Assembly (NCBI GenBank): GCA_030411725.1 | Contig: MU839827.1 | Coordinates: 3,417,027-3,481,026, forward strand | Reading direction: 5' to 3' | DNA length: 64,000 nucleotides | DNA from: Echria macrotheca | Lineage: Eukaryota; Ascomycota; Sordariomycetes; Sordariales; Schizotheciaceae | Shown: piece after piece, positions 34,786 through 48,930 of the stretch | Numbering within the stretch: the stretch's first letter is position 1 | Layout: every line of letters begins with the position of its first letter | Position numbers and translations under genes: made by a program | Notes under the pieces: generated by a model | Seen by the model: only the letters and a program-made list of their open reading frames with translations | Told to the model about the DNA's origin: nothing | The model's database searches: none

Positions 34786-37700
34786 AATGTCAGCAGCTAG
34801 CGCCTTCTTCTTCCTCGCGACCTCGAATCCGCAACTGTGCTCGCTCAAAATGAAACGAACCACAAAATAAATCCGAGATTTTTTACTAATGTTTCCGTTT
34901 TCGGCGGGACAGGGAGAGAGTTCAGTGGCCGGAGGTTTTGTTTAATGCCCCTCCCTACGGATACATCCCTCCCTCCCTCCCTCCCTTTTAGTCCGCCAGC
35001 TTGCCGACGACGTGTGTGTGATATGTCCTCCTCATCCTCCTCCTCCTCCTCCTCAAATGTTGTTACACCAAGAAAACCAAGAATGATGCAGGGTTTTTTT
35101 TCGTTTTTTCCATCCCAATAAAGACTTTGGTGCTGTGGTTGCCCGTCAAGAGAAGAGAGAGACAGAAATAGGTAAGGTAGTGTAAAAAAAGGTAGTCGGA
35201 CCAATAAGCTGCTGTGGTATTTTGGTCTTCGACCCCCCATCGTCGGCTCTTTGTGATTGGTCTATCCAACCCCAACGTTACACTTGAGCTCGCCAAACTG
35301 CCTTTCCCCCTCCCTCCTTTTCTTTTATTTGAGAAAAGCTTTGTCCCGGTCGAATGGCCTTTCCATTGGATGTGTGATCTACACAGTACTCCTCGGCACG
35401 TTTTGATGTGTGTGTTGATTTCCATTTCAGGACATAAGCTACTAATCCCGTAGACAGCTAAGGTCCTGTGGGCGGTTGGCGGGTTTTGTTATTAGCAAAG
35501 TGGTATTATTCTCTTTCCCCTCCCTCTGCGGGAGTGTAAAGGTATTTTGGGAATTCCCCGCCTTCTGGTCATTGGGCAGAGAGAGGGGGCGATGACAAAA
35601 TATTCGTAGACAATACACAAAAACGTCACACCACCTAGATCACGGACTCGACGAAATATCAAAGGACCTCCATCTCCTCTCGACTCTTCCCGCGCGTCCT
35701 GCCTCGCGCGGCATCACGTCGTGGCCCTTTACACTGGTGCCTTGGGGGAATAGGATCCTGCTGGACGCACAAATCGAGGGGACGATGACGCACTGTGCGC
35801 ACAGCAAGCAACGTCGATATCGGCTGGGCCGGCAAACGTTCGCCGTGGCGCCTGCTTGCTGCGCAGCGAACCGGAAGGGCTCGCTAAAACAATGGAACCC
35901 TGGTGGTGATGCCCATCAGGAGCTGGACCGAAGATGGTGGTTTCATTAGCGATCCCGTCCACAAGGACCCGGGAAACTATAGCTGCGGCGCGCTGGGCGC
36001 TGGATACAACCGCGGGACTCTTCGACGCGGTCTCTCACTCACCTGTCTGGTCTGTCTCCCTGGGCTATTGTATGTCCCTGCGACATTGGCTTGTCCTTCT
36101 AGATCATCCAGACCACCCTTCCAATGTAACCACACATAACTATAAGTCGAGGCATACCGGATTCGGAATATTTGGGTACTGGCGACGATATGCACGGGTG
36201 CTGCACGGGTTCGGGGCAGGATGATTTGGAGAACGTGCCTGGGCGCAGCAAGGCACCGTGGCTTTGGCGCTGGCGAGATCGCGGCTCTGTTAATCAAGAT
36301 GCCCGAGCCGATCTCTCATGCCGAGCGTCATGGACAGACCATGCTCGTTACCATCGAGGCGGAGATGTTTCCTGCGTGCCGGCTACAGGTCCGGGCAGTC
36401 TTGTTAATGGATGGTGGCAATGCTCAACGGGAAACGCTCCGGGCAATAACGACCGTTATGATTGTGTCGTGGGGGTTCCCATCGCCGGCGCTGCCATCGC
36501 AGCCGAAACCGGGGAAGCACGGTGATCCGGAACACAACACACCATGTCCCTGGCTGGCCCTAGGTAACTACTGCTGTGACAGAGAACAATCACGGGCTTC
36601 CTTGGTTTCTGCGATGACCCAATATGGCAGCTGCGATGTATGTTCGACGTTCTGGTGCTAGAGTACGCGGACGGTGTCCGCCGTGATTGGTCCGTAGCGT
36701 CGTAATCAGTAGAGCAAACAAGGGCTCTTCCGGACGATAGGATCCCACAGCATGGAAGCTTTCAGGGCGTCGTGACCGCACTGACCTCGCAACCAAAAGC
36801 CAGACAGCGCTCCCTAGCCAGCGGGAATATCCGCAGAGACTTGGCCAGGCACCTGCCAGACGCAGCCGTGATGCGACCGACGAGCCATAATACCCGGCCC
36901 GCAATCATAACAGGCGTTTCCGCGAGGCGCACTCGGGTCGGAAGGATTTGGGCCTCGATCGAGCCAAGCCCAACGGTTCCTTCCCCGAAGGGTCTCTGCT
37001 TCCACCGCGTTGGCTGCCGGGTCACGACAGAGAAATGGCCGACAGAGACCTGCTTGGCGGGCATTGCGCATTGCGTCTGTTTCAAGCCAGCAGCTCTGGT
37101 GCATAGACAGTCGACCGCATTCGGCCGGCCTGCCAACGACAGACAGCCCAGTGCCCCGTAGTCTGCGCAGAAGGTTGTTCGATTCCTTCGAACCACAGCG
37201 GACGTGATTCTGGTAACCGTTGCTCCCCTGGGACCAGGGTCTGGCTCTGGTTTGGCTTCAGCACACAGACGACCGCTAGGGAGCTTTCTGACCGATCCAA
37301 TCACCCCTGTTCAGGGCCAATGCCCCGCATTGGCGCCATCCAAATAAGCTTCTCCGGGGAAGGTGGCGTGCGATACCGGTGAGCCACCACGGCTTGTGGG
37401 ACCCTTCACCCTGGCTGTATTGTTAGACACACCGCTGATGGCTTTCGAAGAGTAAGGAGGTGGTATGGAAGGAATCGAAACTCGCAACGACGCGTGGGAC
37501 CCAATCTGCCCATTGGTGCGTTGGTAAGGAGGTTGTCCTGGTGTTCCATTGAATGCAAAGGCGATCGACTCCCGCTGCTGATCGCAGTGAAGTCTAGCTG
37601 GCCGTGTCGCCGGGCGCGCGCAATGCCTCCCTACTAGCAATTTGGATCCCATCACGCCGTGGTCTGGCGAGCCGGGGGACAGCGGCAGGCCGGAGTGTCG

Positions 37701-40700
37701 GCGGGTTTTGGCGCTTGTGAGGGTGTTGTGCAACGTGCCGGGCTGTCGCCACCACTTCGGGAGCCAAGCTCGTTTGCCGAAGATGCAAAGATGCAAGCAA
37801 AGCCCTGCTTACTGGTCATCTGCTCACCCTGATAGTCTCCGTGTCTCTATCTGACTGCGCTTTGTCTGACGTGCTTGCCCAAGGAACCGGCAGTCTGATT
37901 CTTCGCTTGGGGGCTCTGCTCGGCAGCGCGTGCTAGCATATTGCCGGCGAATCTCGGAGCGGTTGGCTCTGAGCAATGTGCTGGACGTGATGGAGAGTCG
38001 TCAGATGGACACACGTGTGCCTGTCAAGGCTGTTGCCTGGCTGGTCACCCAGTTCCACTAGATGTCGGGTTATCGGGCTTCCGGAGAGACGCTTTGCCAG
38101 TCTTGATGCTAGTCTTGATCCTATCGCCAATCCGGTCAAGGTCTTATCAGCGCGGGAAAGCAACCAGAGCTGGGTGGTCTGTCGTTACACAGGGTAGACG
38201 ATACCATGCTGTCGTCTTTGCTGCGCGCGCACGGCGATCAGTGTGGATGGGGTGTTCCGGGGGTTTATTAGGATACAACCGAAACATTTCGGGAGCAACG
38301 GCGGAAAGAATTAGGTAGGGTTATCCGCTGGAGAATGCATAGCTTAGAGTAGTCACTGGAAGCGATTCCCGGCTGACCCAGCCATCGAAGTGGAAACATC
38401 CTGCCTCGTGGAACCTTCCAACGCTTCACCTGGGGCAGCTGGGGTCTCTGCCACCGTGCGTGCGCAACATTTCGTCGACCTGGCATCGCGACCAACACCG
38501 ATGGAACAGCTGCCGCGTCCAAAGGTGCATCGACACGCGTTGGATGAAACCCTGACTCCCGACCATCCCCCCGACGACACGCTGCGAGGAGTCACCCGTT
38601 GCAATGGCTCGACGTGACACCTCGCCGTCTGCTGGGAGCTGTTGTGTAAGCTCGTCTGGCCATGCGCTGCAACAAGTCCAGTGGCGAGCTGCCGAGGTTT
38701 GAGAATAGGGCTGAATGGGATGAAGCCAGACGAGGTGCCACAAACCCCCTCAGTGGCTGGCCGCACAGCACTTCCATCCCGCTTGCCGTTCCCGCCAAGC
38801 GCATTGTCCAATGGCATGGCCGTGGCGGCTGCGGGGCCGATCTACCACTGCGCCCTCTGGGAAACCACAAGGCACGCAACAGCCCACGACCCATTTGCAT
38901 CCCGCAATTCACTGCACAGCACAGCTTTTTGCTCTTTCTCTGCCAAAACCAACCAACCCAACTCGACATCGCGCAGTCCATCCACGCCATGGAAGATGCA
39001 TTTCAGGGCGCAAGAAAAAGGCCCCTGGAGTGTACAAAGTTGGGGGCCGCGAACGACATCTATCGTCGCTTGGCCACCCTCCCACTCGGGGGTGTTCCCG
39101 GCCTTGGGATGAGGTCTTCTGCATGTCTCATCCGGTCCCGCGCTGTCCTTCTGTACCCCTCCCCGCCGATGCGATCTTCCTGCCGTCCTGTCGACACACG
39201 CTGTGTCACGTACTTCGCACCTCGAGATACGACGAATCTCAGGTGCAGATGTCCACTTAGACGCGCAGTTGCGACAGGAGAGAGACGCAAGCGCTGCCTG
39301 CCCCGCAACTCTGCGAAAGCGAATTCACGTGGCTCGAGAAAGCAAGACATGATGGATGTGACTGGCGGAGCAGCCAACAGGTCGTCAGCGGCCTGAACGC
39401 CGGCCCTTGGTGCCGACAACCCTCGGGGAATGGGCGAGCTGCTGCTTGCTGTGTGGACGGATGAGCCCATGATCGCCATGCTTCTCCTGGGACTAGCTAA
39501 CTAGGTGCTGACGGGCCTAAGACGGCCGTGCTCACTGCTGCCGCTGCCGTTGCCGCTGCCGCGGCCGCTGCCGCCATCGCCGTGGCTGCACCTGACGAGT
39601 CTGGCGGAGAGAGATGGAACTGCTTCACGGGCCTGTCAAGCTCGCATCCGCGTACCAACAGGCCAGGGGGTGTGCCAAGACCTTGTGCGACTGGTGGACA
39701 CCCGTGCTGCAAACCCCCCGGCCAAACGGCGTCTGCCCAGGAGCGACCGTTTTGGCGCATCTTCAGCGGCTGGAAACGGAGGCTCGCTGCAGCGCCGAGA
39801 ACCCCCGGCGCCGGCTTGTACCTTATTCTCCCCCTACCCCTGTCGCTACATTTCGATGTGCCCTTGATCCCTGGGCGCAGTGGTACACCCAATGGAAGCG
39901 AAATGTATACTTGGAGTGCTCTGTCTCCCAAGCTCTTCGTCCCGGCGTGGGCTTTTTCTGCATTGGCCCCCCTGAAGTTCTGCCACCCCATCTTTGGACT
40001 GCCAACATGGAGACTTGGCGCGGTTGTTCAGCGGAATCTTGCCTGTTGTGGACTGTCCCAAAGACAGCCCTGCCGGTGTTGGTCTTGCCGGGGTCTCTGT
40101 GATGGGACTGGGAGCCGGGGGAGGTGGGTGCAGGGGAGAAAGCGAAGTCTTCTCCAGAATCTCACACACCCCAGTGGGCACCCTTGTAGCCAACAACCCG
40201 TTGCTGGTTCACTGCTCTTCTCTCTTTTCCTTCACCCACACTCCCTCTCTCTCTCTTCTTTGCATTGCTATCCACGCACCCCCTTCCCGGCGCTCATGCG
40301 ATTCCCCCCTCCATCAGGATAGCCCCCAGGAACGGGTTCATAAGTCGAGTCCCTTCTGATAGCATACAAGCACAGCTTCCCCCATTTTTGGCCAGGCAGA
40401 CACAGCTGGCATCAATTTACAACTCATCGCCCAGTATAAAGAAAGACCCGGGGCGCGTGCGGTCCTCAGTGCAACCCCCCCAGTATCTGCCTCATGTTTA
40501 TGGTCGGTCAGGCAAGGAACCACCGAAGGCTTGCTATAGATCCTAGACACGACGATTCGACGACGTACGGCCCAACTGCTTCACCACGCTCGACACAACC
40601 CATCATTCTTATATATCTTGTCTTCCCTCCCCACCCCGAGTGGGACCTCTGTCGTGTCTGCAGACCTAATCGGACCCCAAGCACAGCTTACAGGGCTCAT

Positions 40701-40768
40701 TTTCCGGGACCTCGCTCTCGAGGAACACCAACACTCTCAGCGCATCGCCGGCTTACCTGCTTTCCTCG

Positions 40769-40775
40769 TATATAA
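40769..40775 (+). promoter_or_regulatory. TATA box of the C2H2 regulator
   Basis: TATATAA sits 68-74 nt before the ATG at 40843, implying a leader of roughly 40 nt. Confidence 0.55.
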
Positions 40776-40842
40776 GCGCGTACCAGCCACCAACGCTTCG
40801 CCCCTCGTCCCCTCGTCCCCTCGCACCTAGTCATACCGCGTC

Positions 40843-42162
40843 ATGGACCTCACACCACCGTCCCTTACAAGATCGCCATCCACCCCGTCAAACACGTATT
40901 GCCCCTCGGAGCGCTCCCTGGACTACCCCTCCCCCGATCTGGTAGAGCAGCAGTACAAGATCTCGTCGATATACGGAGATCAAAGCTGCTCGTTGACGTC
41001 TTCTATGGACCCAGAGGCATCATTGCCCCCGCTAGACTCCATGGGACACTCGGACTGGAACCCCACCATGGTTCACCCGGCATCCACTGCTTCTCCGATG
41101 CCCAGCATCATTTCGGGCGAGTACGATGCGTTTGGCAACTACCCATACAGCCACGACGTCTACCACACGCATCCCGGACACACCCACACCTCGACTCCGC
41201 CACCAACCAGCGCGTCTCGGTCTCCCATTCTAGCCTCGCGGGCATCTCTCGTCTACGGCTCCGGCGCACCTGTAGCAGGCTCCCTAACGCCGCGGGTCAA
41301 GCTGGAATCCGACTACGGCCAGGGCGTGGAGCTCTCACACTATCCCTCCCCGCGATCGGTACATACGTCGTATCCTTCGGACAATGGCGCATATAACAGC
41401 ACGTCGGGCGGCTACCTCTCGGACGGCGGTTCTTCGGGGTGGCACAAATCCGAGTATAACTCGGTCGAGCCGAGCGACCAGTTCTACCCGGGACCTACGA
41501 GCAACGGCGCCCAGTCGCCGGCTTTCCTACCGGATGGAAGGAGAGGGTACCGAGTTACGCGGCCACGGAGGGCGCCGCGGCGGCTGACGACCAAGGAGGA
41601 GGCCAACTTCCAGTGCGAGGTCAAGGGTTGTGGGAAGCTGTTCAGCCGGAGCTATAACTTTAAGGCTCATATGGAGACGCACGACGAGAAGCGCGAGTAC
41701 CCGTTCCCTTGCACAGTCAACGACTGCAACAAGAAGTTTGTGCGGAAGACGGACCTCCAGCGACACCACCAGAGCGTACACATGCGGGAGCGGAACCACA
41801 AGTGCGACTACTGCGGGCGCCTGTTCGCACGCAAGGACACTCTCAGAAGGTAAGTTTCCCGGTTCCTTGAAAATGTTCATTCAACTAACAGTAGTAATAG
41901 GCACATGGAAGATGGGTGTTCCAAGAGATTTGATATCACGACGCTGGACCTTCGAGCCGACAGCTACGATGCGCCGCGATCAATAGGTGGCGGCGGTCCC
42001 ATGGGCCACCACCACATGAGCGGGCCACCATCGTCCAGCGGGTTGCCGCCTATGGCCATTCCGCCGCTGAGCAGCAGCGGGCTGTTGGGATCGTTGCCGC
42101 CATCGATGCGGGGCCGGGATCACCAGATGATGGCAGGCGAGCATCACGGCTGGGGGAGGTGA
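40843..42162 (+). CDS. C2H2 zinc-finger transcription factor
   Basis: Probable nuclear DNA-binding regulator of 422 residues from two exons, 40843-41849 and 41901-42162. The first ~245 residues are Ser/Pro/Tyr-rich and look like an activation or regulatory region. A basic RVTRPRRAPRRLTTKEE stretch leads into three fingers. Finger 1 is C-x4-C-x12-H-x3-H (258-280), finger 2 is C-x4-C-x12-H-x4-H (290-313), and finger 3 is C-x2-C-x12-H-x4-C (321-342). The 51-nt intron splits finger 3 just before its His, and the unspliced message stops at once (AGG-TAA). The tail is Gly/His/Pro-rich. I recognise the type but not the orthologue. Its isolated position in a 21-kb desert suggests a developmental or environmental regulator. 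Confidence 0.88.
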
Positions 42163-42901
42163 TGAGCTCTATGCTATGGGCTCGGACAAGCATTGGGGTT
42201 TTTCTTTTGTTGGTACCAAAAATGGCGATGGGGATATACCAAGGGAAGGCCAGGGGGCATTGCCTCTAGACGGAGTTTATGGGTACTTGTATGAGTAATG
42301 TATTTCCATGGGATGGGATGGGTGGGATAACAGGGACGGGACACTGATAAACAGCTCCTTGGGTAGCAGGCTGGGATTTTTTTCGTTCATTTTTTCCTTA
42401 CGTGGCCGCGCGTTTTTCTTCCGCTTGTCTATAGATGGACGGGAACATATGGGTGTCCTTTTCGGTCGAGCTTACTTTGGGGATAGGTCTGGAAAGGGGT
42501 CTCCCCGGGATTTGGACATGGTATACATAGAGCTTGGAGGAATGGCGTTAAATATGCTCGAATATACATATCATCTTTGATATCCCGTCTCTTAGCCGGG
42601 TGCATATACTGTCTTTCTCGCTCGTAATCTTCCTGCATATGAGTTGATTTTTAAATCTAATGATATCACATCACCCAGTATAACATGTAGTATGCAGCAG
42701 CGCTTGGCAAGCTACAGTTTAGGTGCGCTAGATAGGTACCTATTAGATCTAGATCAGAAGCTTCTTCCCCACACCGTTAGTTACTCTTTCTAGGTGTATA
42801 TTCGACGTATCACTTTTTTTTTCGTTCTGTTCCTTCTTCCCCTCGGGTATGTGGTGCAGGTGCAGGTACAGGACGTGTGCACATCGGAAGTGTGATCATG
42901 G

Positions 42902-42905
<4 letters not shown>

Positions 42906-42935
<30 letters not shown>
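42906..42935. repeat. (TG)15 microsatellite
   Basis: Fifteen uninterrupted TG units. A second TG run lies at about 49270-49290. Confidence 0.95.
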
Positions 42936-42936
<1 letters not shown>

Positions 42937-44057
42937 CCATCCATCAGTTGCGAATTAAACTCGACGTCTTTTCTTTAACTCAACCGATCAAAGGTCTTTT
43001 TTCCATACCTGGGTATTCCATGCCACGCTGGACGCCAGGCAGCTACGACAACTACGGTGGCAACTGGTCAACACCTACCTATTCCTATTCCCATCAACCC
43101 GGTCCGGCAAGTGGATCAACTATAGATCCAGGATCCCGAGTTTGAAGGGAAGGGAAGAAGCCCCGTCACCTAGGTCATCGTATCGTACCCGTCTCTTCTA
43201 TACACTTAATAGATGGAGACCCAACAGAAGCCTCGAAAAAGAGGAAGCCTAGAGATCCCGAAAGATTAATTGGCCCATTCATCATTCATCGCATGACTTA
43301 TGACTTCCACCCTCCAATGACTCTTCGGAATCACTCAGGGGAGGTAACCAACGGGAGATGCCGTGGAGGAACTGTATACCTTCCCAACAGGGACTCCTCC
43401 TCCTCCCACGGCTTAGGAAAAAACGAGGCGAAGCAACAAAGGAAGAAAAAAGGGGAGACAGAAAAGCAAGCGAGGTGAGAGCCACGCGTTGCTACGGTAT
43501 TACTCACCTTGGCGAGAGTGTGTAGGTAGGTAGGTGCCTGCAACGGGGGTCACGGGCGGTGGCGGTGACTCGCCTATCTAGATACCAGCCAGCACGGGAC
43601 GGGAAGGTATAGAAGTACGCTGTAGGAGGGAGGAGGGAGAAGAAGGAGGTATTGTAGCGCGTCTTGGTAGGGTCGAATGCCGAATGCCACGGGCAAGTAA
43701 CCAAGTTTGCCTGCGCGCTGTAACTTACGTGCGCAGTGTTGGTCTTGGTTTGTTATTTTACTCGGTGTTGGCTGGTCTTAGGGGGTTGGATCTTTTCAGG
43801 CTACCTGGGTATGTGGAAGAAGGTCGGAGGAGTTGCAGGCCGCAGATAGGTCGCAGGCCAGGTCCACTGGATCTCCTCCTCCAATTCGGCATGGCAGTGC
43901 TTGTTGCTGCTTTTCTATCTTGTTGGTCTTCCCCTTTCTCAGGATGCCAATCCATTTCCTTTCCAACGGGCAAATCAAAGGCCTGCTTCTTCTTTTGTTG
44001 TCTTTTCACCCAAGTCTACATAAGTGCAGGATGCTTCTGCCTGATATCCTTTTCCTG

Positions 44058-44076
44058 AAAAAAAAAAAAAAAAAAA
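44058..44076 (+). repeat. Poly-A tract (19 A)
   Basis: An uninterrupted A run with no upstream coding frame, so it is not clearly a retroposed tail. Confidence 0.85.
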
Positions 44077-47000
44077 GTCACCAGGGGCTTTTTTCCCTTT
44101 CGTTGGATATGGTGCTTGGAGGGAGGGGAAGGGAAGAAGAAGAAAAAGAAGAAGGGGGGTCTGTTGGCTTGTCTCCCGCCCGCTTGCGTGCTTGCTGCGT
44201 GCTTGCTTGCTTTCTGAATATTGCACTTCTTTCCTCGATGGGACGCCATCTCTTTTTTGCTGCACATGCAAGTTCCTGCCGATCTAATCATCTGGGATTT
44301 CCTTCCTTCCCTTGGCCGTTTGGGATGGATGGATGAACGGGACCGAACCTTAACCCCAGCGTTACCAAGCCCAGGGTAGGTAGGAAGGAAGGTCTGCATT
44401 CGTCGACAAATATGTGCCTCGATTTAGGAATCCCCCCTTCCCCCAGGGAATCTGTTGTTGGTGCAAGTTGCAGAGGAAACAGAGAGAGTGTGGAGGCCAG
44501 TCATCGTGTGTGAGTGGACGGACAGCCAGAACAAGACAACAGGGTTGGCGCATCGGCGCGTTTAGGAACCAATGGGACGTGTGAGTCAGGAGCAGGGGCA
44601 GACAGCGAGAAGCTAGCACCAAAGCGTCGCCTTACGCCTGTGCGACGTGAACGGGAATGGAAAATGGTCGCCATGTCCAGTGATCGTCGGCCAAAGCACG
44701 GCCGGCTCGCTGTGGGGGGGGACGGGAAATAAGGTGTTTGGTCCAGGGTGCCTAGTTAGGCCGCATGAAGAAGTTACCGGTCCTGTGGGGCATCGACGCC
44801 AAGGTGGGATACACGCACGCTAGTGCTAGCTAACTCTTAGGGCCTCCGCAGGGCTAGCTCGCGGTGGTGGTTGTTTTGCTAGTGAGTACTTTTGTTTCCT
44901 AGGGAGATGGCGGAGCGCATAGGTACCGCTGCAATTGCTGTCCCTGCCGTTTGCCGTTTCTGCGCTGCGCCCTGGGCGGCAAGAAGCGAGCCAGTAAAGT
45001 CGGTTGACGGGATGCATCTCGTCGTCCCGTTTTTTTGCTGTTGGCAGACCGGCCAACTGATTCACTCACAATTCACGTTTCGCGAACACCTCTCAATTTG
45101 CAGAAGGCGGACACGACCTCATCAGCTCTGTCGCGTGTCCGAATCGAATCGTTACCCGGCCGCGAGCCCAGCACAGCCCTACGGGGAACCCGTATCACGT
45201 CGATTGAACCTTGGCCAGATTGCCGAAGCAGCCTCACCAACGTCATTGTCGAATTCTCAATTTAATCAATCGAGAAATGTTGGTCCATGGGCCTGGCCTG
45301 CGAGTGGGCCATGCAGACATCTCCTCTACTCTAGTTCTCAAACGAGCATGCCGCATCTCGCCGACAGGCCGAACCGAACCAACGACGCCGGTCTTGGACG
45401 GATCCCGTCTTGGATATTACCCTGTGTGTATGTTGCACCCGTGTCACCGGTCGCCGAGGGTACATGCGCTTAACTCAGCACGACGTCGCATAACAGAGCC
45501 GAGAACAGGCAGCGCGCTAGGCGCATCGCTAACCTTCACAGTCATGTCGTGTTACACGGCGACGACCGAGAGACGGCTGCGCTTCATTCCTGACTCGGCC
45601 CCCAGTGCTGCGTGCTAATACTTCCGGTTGTATTTGTTGCGCGCTTGCGTGTTTCCTCGCCGAAGGCGGAGACACTCTGTGTGTCTGTGTGTGTTACGTT
45701 GCGGCTTGTTTCTTGTGCGACCATTCTGCGCCGGACGGACTCTGGTCCGGATGGGATAGACTCAGACTGGTCCATGATAGAACTCAGGTTTCACCACAGC
45801 GTGGCTTGGAGACAGACAAACTCCAAAAAGAAGACGATCCATTGGCTTCCGCAGCCGCCATGGTCACACAAAAGGACGTCGGTGGTACGCTCGCCGCGTC
45901 TTTTTTGTCATCCGTGCCTCTGGAGAGCCTCGCCGAGAGTTGATGGTGGCGCAGCAACCATGCTGGACATGCTGGATATATTGCCGGCGGGTCTTCCCTC
46001 ACCACCACCTCGCCGACCAAAAGCGGGTGTGATCGAGGGTGCATAGCATTGGCCCAACGGTGGTGTCGAGATGGGACAACAAGCGGTCAAGCTAACTAAC
46101 TGCCCCAAAAACCTCCCGTCGACCGACTTGGTTGAATGACACTCGGAACCGTCAGACAGCGAGTCCCGGCAGATGATGTAGGGGGCGGGACGGGACAGCT
46201 AGTTGCAGACGGCATCCCATCCCAGGACCAAGAGGGGTTTCGCGCTTCCCTCGCTCGGCCTCTCGACTGTGAGGTAGCACAGGGGCGCATTCCGGGACGA
46301 AGTTGAAAATCCTTTCGCGTCAACAAGCGCGCATTAACGCATGTAACGCGCGGATGCATTGTCTGTCGAGGGAAGGCCAAGTCGACTCTGTCTCTCTCCA
46401 ACAAGGCGCAGGCCGGCAGGAAAGGGTTTGTCGGCCGGTGCATTTCCAAGGCCACGGGGGGGCAGTCGGCAATGCGGTCGACTGCAGTCGAAGGATTCAC
46501 CCCTAATAAGATGGGCGATATCTGCAAGCCATGCCAGCCGGTCTTTTTGCCGGAACGAAGAGAGACCACTGGAAGAGGCGGCTGATGGCCGACGTTTGAG
46601 AGAAGGATCAAGCGCGGTCCCCGGTCTTCTTGTTGGTTGGGAGAGATGGTAAGACGCGCGCATCTCTTGTCATCGACTTCCTTGCGCGCAGATTCGGGAC
46701 TCGGCCGCATCGGGGTTATGGTGCGCCCTGAGGAGCCGGCGGTCGATCCTCCCGTGGTGGCCGCCGTCCGTCCCGAATAAGTAGCAGTCATGCGGGTGGC
46801 CGGGCGGTGTGACAGCGACGGTGATGAAAGCAAGTCAAGGGCCAGGGGCAGCCGACAATCGACGACGAAAAAACGCCATCGCAATCCCATGTGGTTGCTG
46901 CAAGCCACAGGTCAAGTGACGGGTATTTTTGGAGTCTTGCCCTCCCTGCGTCTGAGCTCGCTAGGTAGGGGATCGGTTTCTTTGTCTCTGTCACAACTCA

Positions 47001-48904
47001 CAAATGCACTTCCCTCTTCAAGACTAGATGGGACGATGTTGATGCTAAGTTAAGGTTCTGACGACGCACGGGGGGTGTTGCCCGGTGAGCAAACGGCCCT
47101 CGGTCTGCATGCCTGGGGGCAAGAGCCTCCAGACTGTCGCCGAGAAATCTTCCAGACCGCAGGATATCAGGGCCCATAACCACAGGGTCTTCTTTTGGAC
47201 CTTGCAGATGGCCATCAGGAAATAATCCCCGGCACTGGCATATTTCGGGTCCGGGGTTGGGTCACCGAATCTGCAGGCATTGTATTCAAATCAAGCGCAT
47301 ACCCCCCTCTTGCCAACTCTTGGCGACGTCGATGAGTTGCTCTGGAAGCCGGGATGGAATTAGACTCGCAAGCAGGCCCACGACGCCTAGCCGAGGCGTT
47401 TTCGACAATTGTGTTGCTGCACCGTCTTGGCCCAGCTACTGGTCTCTACCTGGAAGAGATGGCCATGCATTCAGTCTCCCGCCGGGACGCCTCGGGGATA
47501 GACAGGTTGACAGGTAATCATCACTATCTCTCCATCACCGGATGCCGGCTCAATGCCGCCACACAGTTAGCCGAAGGCTCATCACACTTCTCGGCCCATA
47601 TACGCCCATCATCGTCTGGCGGTGCTGTCAGCCACAATCCGGCTATCTCTCCCGTGGCCAGCGGGATGAATAGGGTGCTGGCTAGCAGGTTGCACAAGGC
47701 AAAACCCTCCCCGATGGGCGCGGCTCTCAACAAGTGCCGCTCGCTTGTGTCGAATAGATGTGTGTGGCCTCGGTCGGCGAGGGTGTGTGTGCCCTGGCAC
47801 CCACGTCCCCACGGTCAATGGTTCTTGAAGAACTGGCTGGCATCGGCGTGTCTCTGCAGATCGAGACCAAGAATATCTACATTTTCTTGCTCACCACTTG
47901 GTAAGCCATGCGTCCACCTGATCCTCTTCTCTGCAACCCTGGATGGGACGGTGGACGGATAGCTGTTGGGACAACCTGGAAGGAATTGGGTCAAGTCAAG
48001 TCGACTCGGCATCCATCCACCCACCCCCGGCCCGGTTTGGGAAAGAATCGAACGCGGGGGACTGGTAAGAAGTGGTGTCTGTCCGTCTGTCTCCCTCTTT
48101 TGGGGAGGCGTCGTGGTGTATCCTTGCGAGAGAGAGAGAGAGAGTCTTGAAGGCCTTGCTATATTTCCCACACTTCCCCGCCGCCGCTTGGGTGATGGAT
48201 ACTAGGCACACTCCTCACGGCGCGCTTGGGCGGCAGGCATCCCTAGGTAGGTAGTTTTTTCCTATCAGAAGTGAAGTATCCTTTTGCCTCCTCCTCTTCT
48301 CCATAGCCGCGGCCAGGCGGCACACACAGACGAGCCGGGCAGTACAGGACAGGGCATGGCAGGGCAAGCTGTAACCATGATCATCATCAACCGTAAACGG
48401 TGGCTTGTCAGACACCGTTTTCCCCATGGACACACCAAGAAGTACCCAGCGAAAGGGAGGGTACATGCCACGGATTTGTATATGCAGACCCCCCCAAGTA
48501 CCTAACTACCCCAGGTGGTGGTGGTTTCGTCTGAGGGGGGGCTTTGCCTGCCCGGCCAGAACACCTCACCCCCTTATGACGGGGACGGTAGCGGCATGGA
48601 TGGAATCTGCCTCGCCCTTTTGAGGACCTATCTCTCTCTCTCTCTCTCCAAGTCTGTTTTTTCTCCACTGTGGTGGGCCATGGCGGTGTGTCTATCTGTC
48701 AGTCTGTCTGTCTGTGTGCCCTGCTGTCTGTCCCTTTCTCTCCCTCTCTCTCCCCCCGAAGAAGCCTCGTCATGCCTGTATTCTATTCTTGATGCCTAGA
48801 CTTGACCTAAGTCGTCGTCGTCAACACCAACCATCCTTGGAGGTTTGGAAATAGAAGGTGACTAACTACCTAGGTTAGGTTTATCAGGCCCTGCCATGCC
48901 ATAA

Positions 48905-48930
48905 CCTACCTAGGTAGGTAGGTAGGTAGG
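48905..48930. repeat. CCTACCTAGGTAGG palindrome extended into TAGG repeat
   Basis: A perfect 14-bp palindrome at 48905-48918 runs into further TAGG units, about five in all. Related words recur through 43-51 kb. Confidence 0.9.

Larger units (their letters stand above)
30338..40842. other. 10.5-kb gene desert upstream of the C2H2 regulator
   Basis: No coding exon is supported on either strand. The longest open frames (about 244 and 264 codons at 38662-39396 and 39528-40322) have no motif and include Ala repeats from a GCC/GCT tract. Composition varies: mixed to GC-rich at 30.3-33 and 35.6-40.8 kb, AT-rich with homopolymer runs at 33-35.6 kb. The RAD3 promoter is at the left edge. The rest is probably upstream regulatory DNA, or untranslated or non-coding transcripts, of the regulator. 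Confidence 0.5.

Noticed and set aside
36762..37304. 180-codon minus-strand ORF
   Set aside because: No homology-like motif or splice partners; three overlapping frames are equally open.
39528..40322. 264-codon plus-strand ORF
   Set aside because: It begins with poly-Ala from a GCC/GCT repeat and has no motif. It lies in non-coding DNA before the regulator's TATA box.
46096..46908. 270-codon minus-strand ORF
   Set aside because: It has no recognisable domain, an atypical residue mix and overlapping frames of similar length on the other strand.
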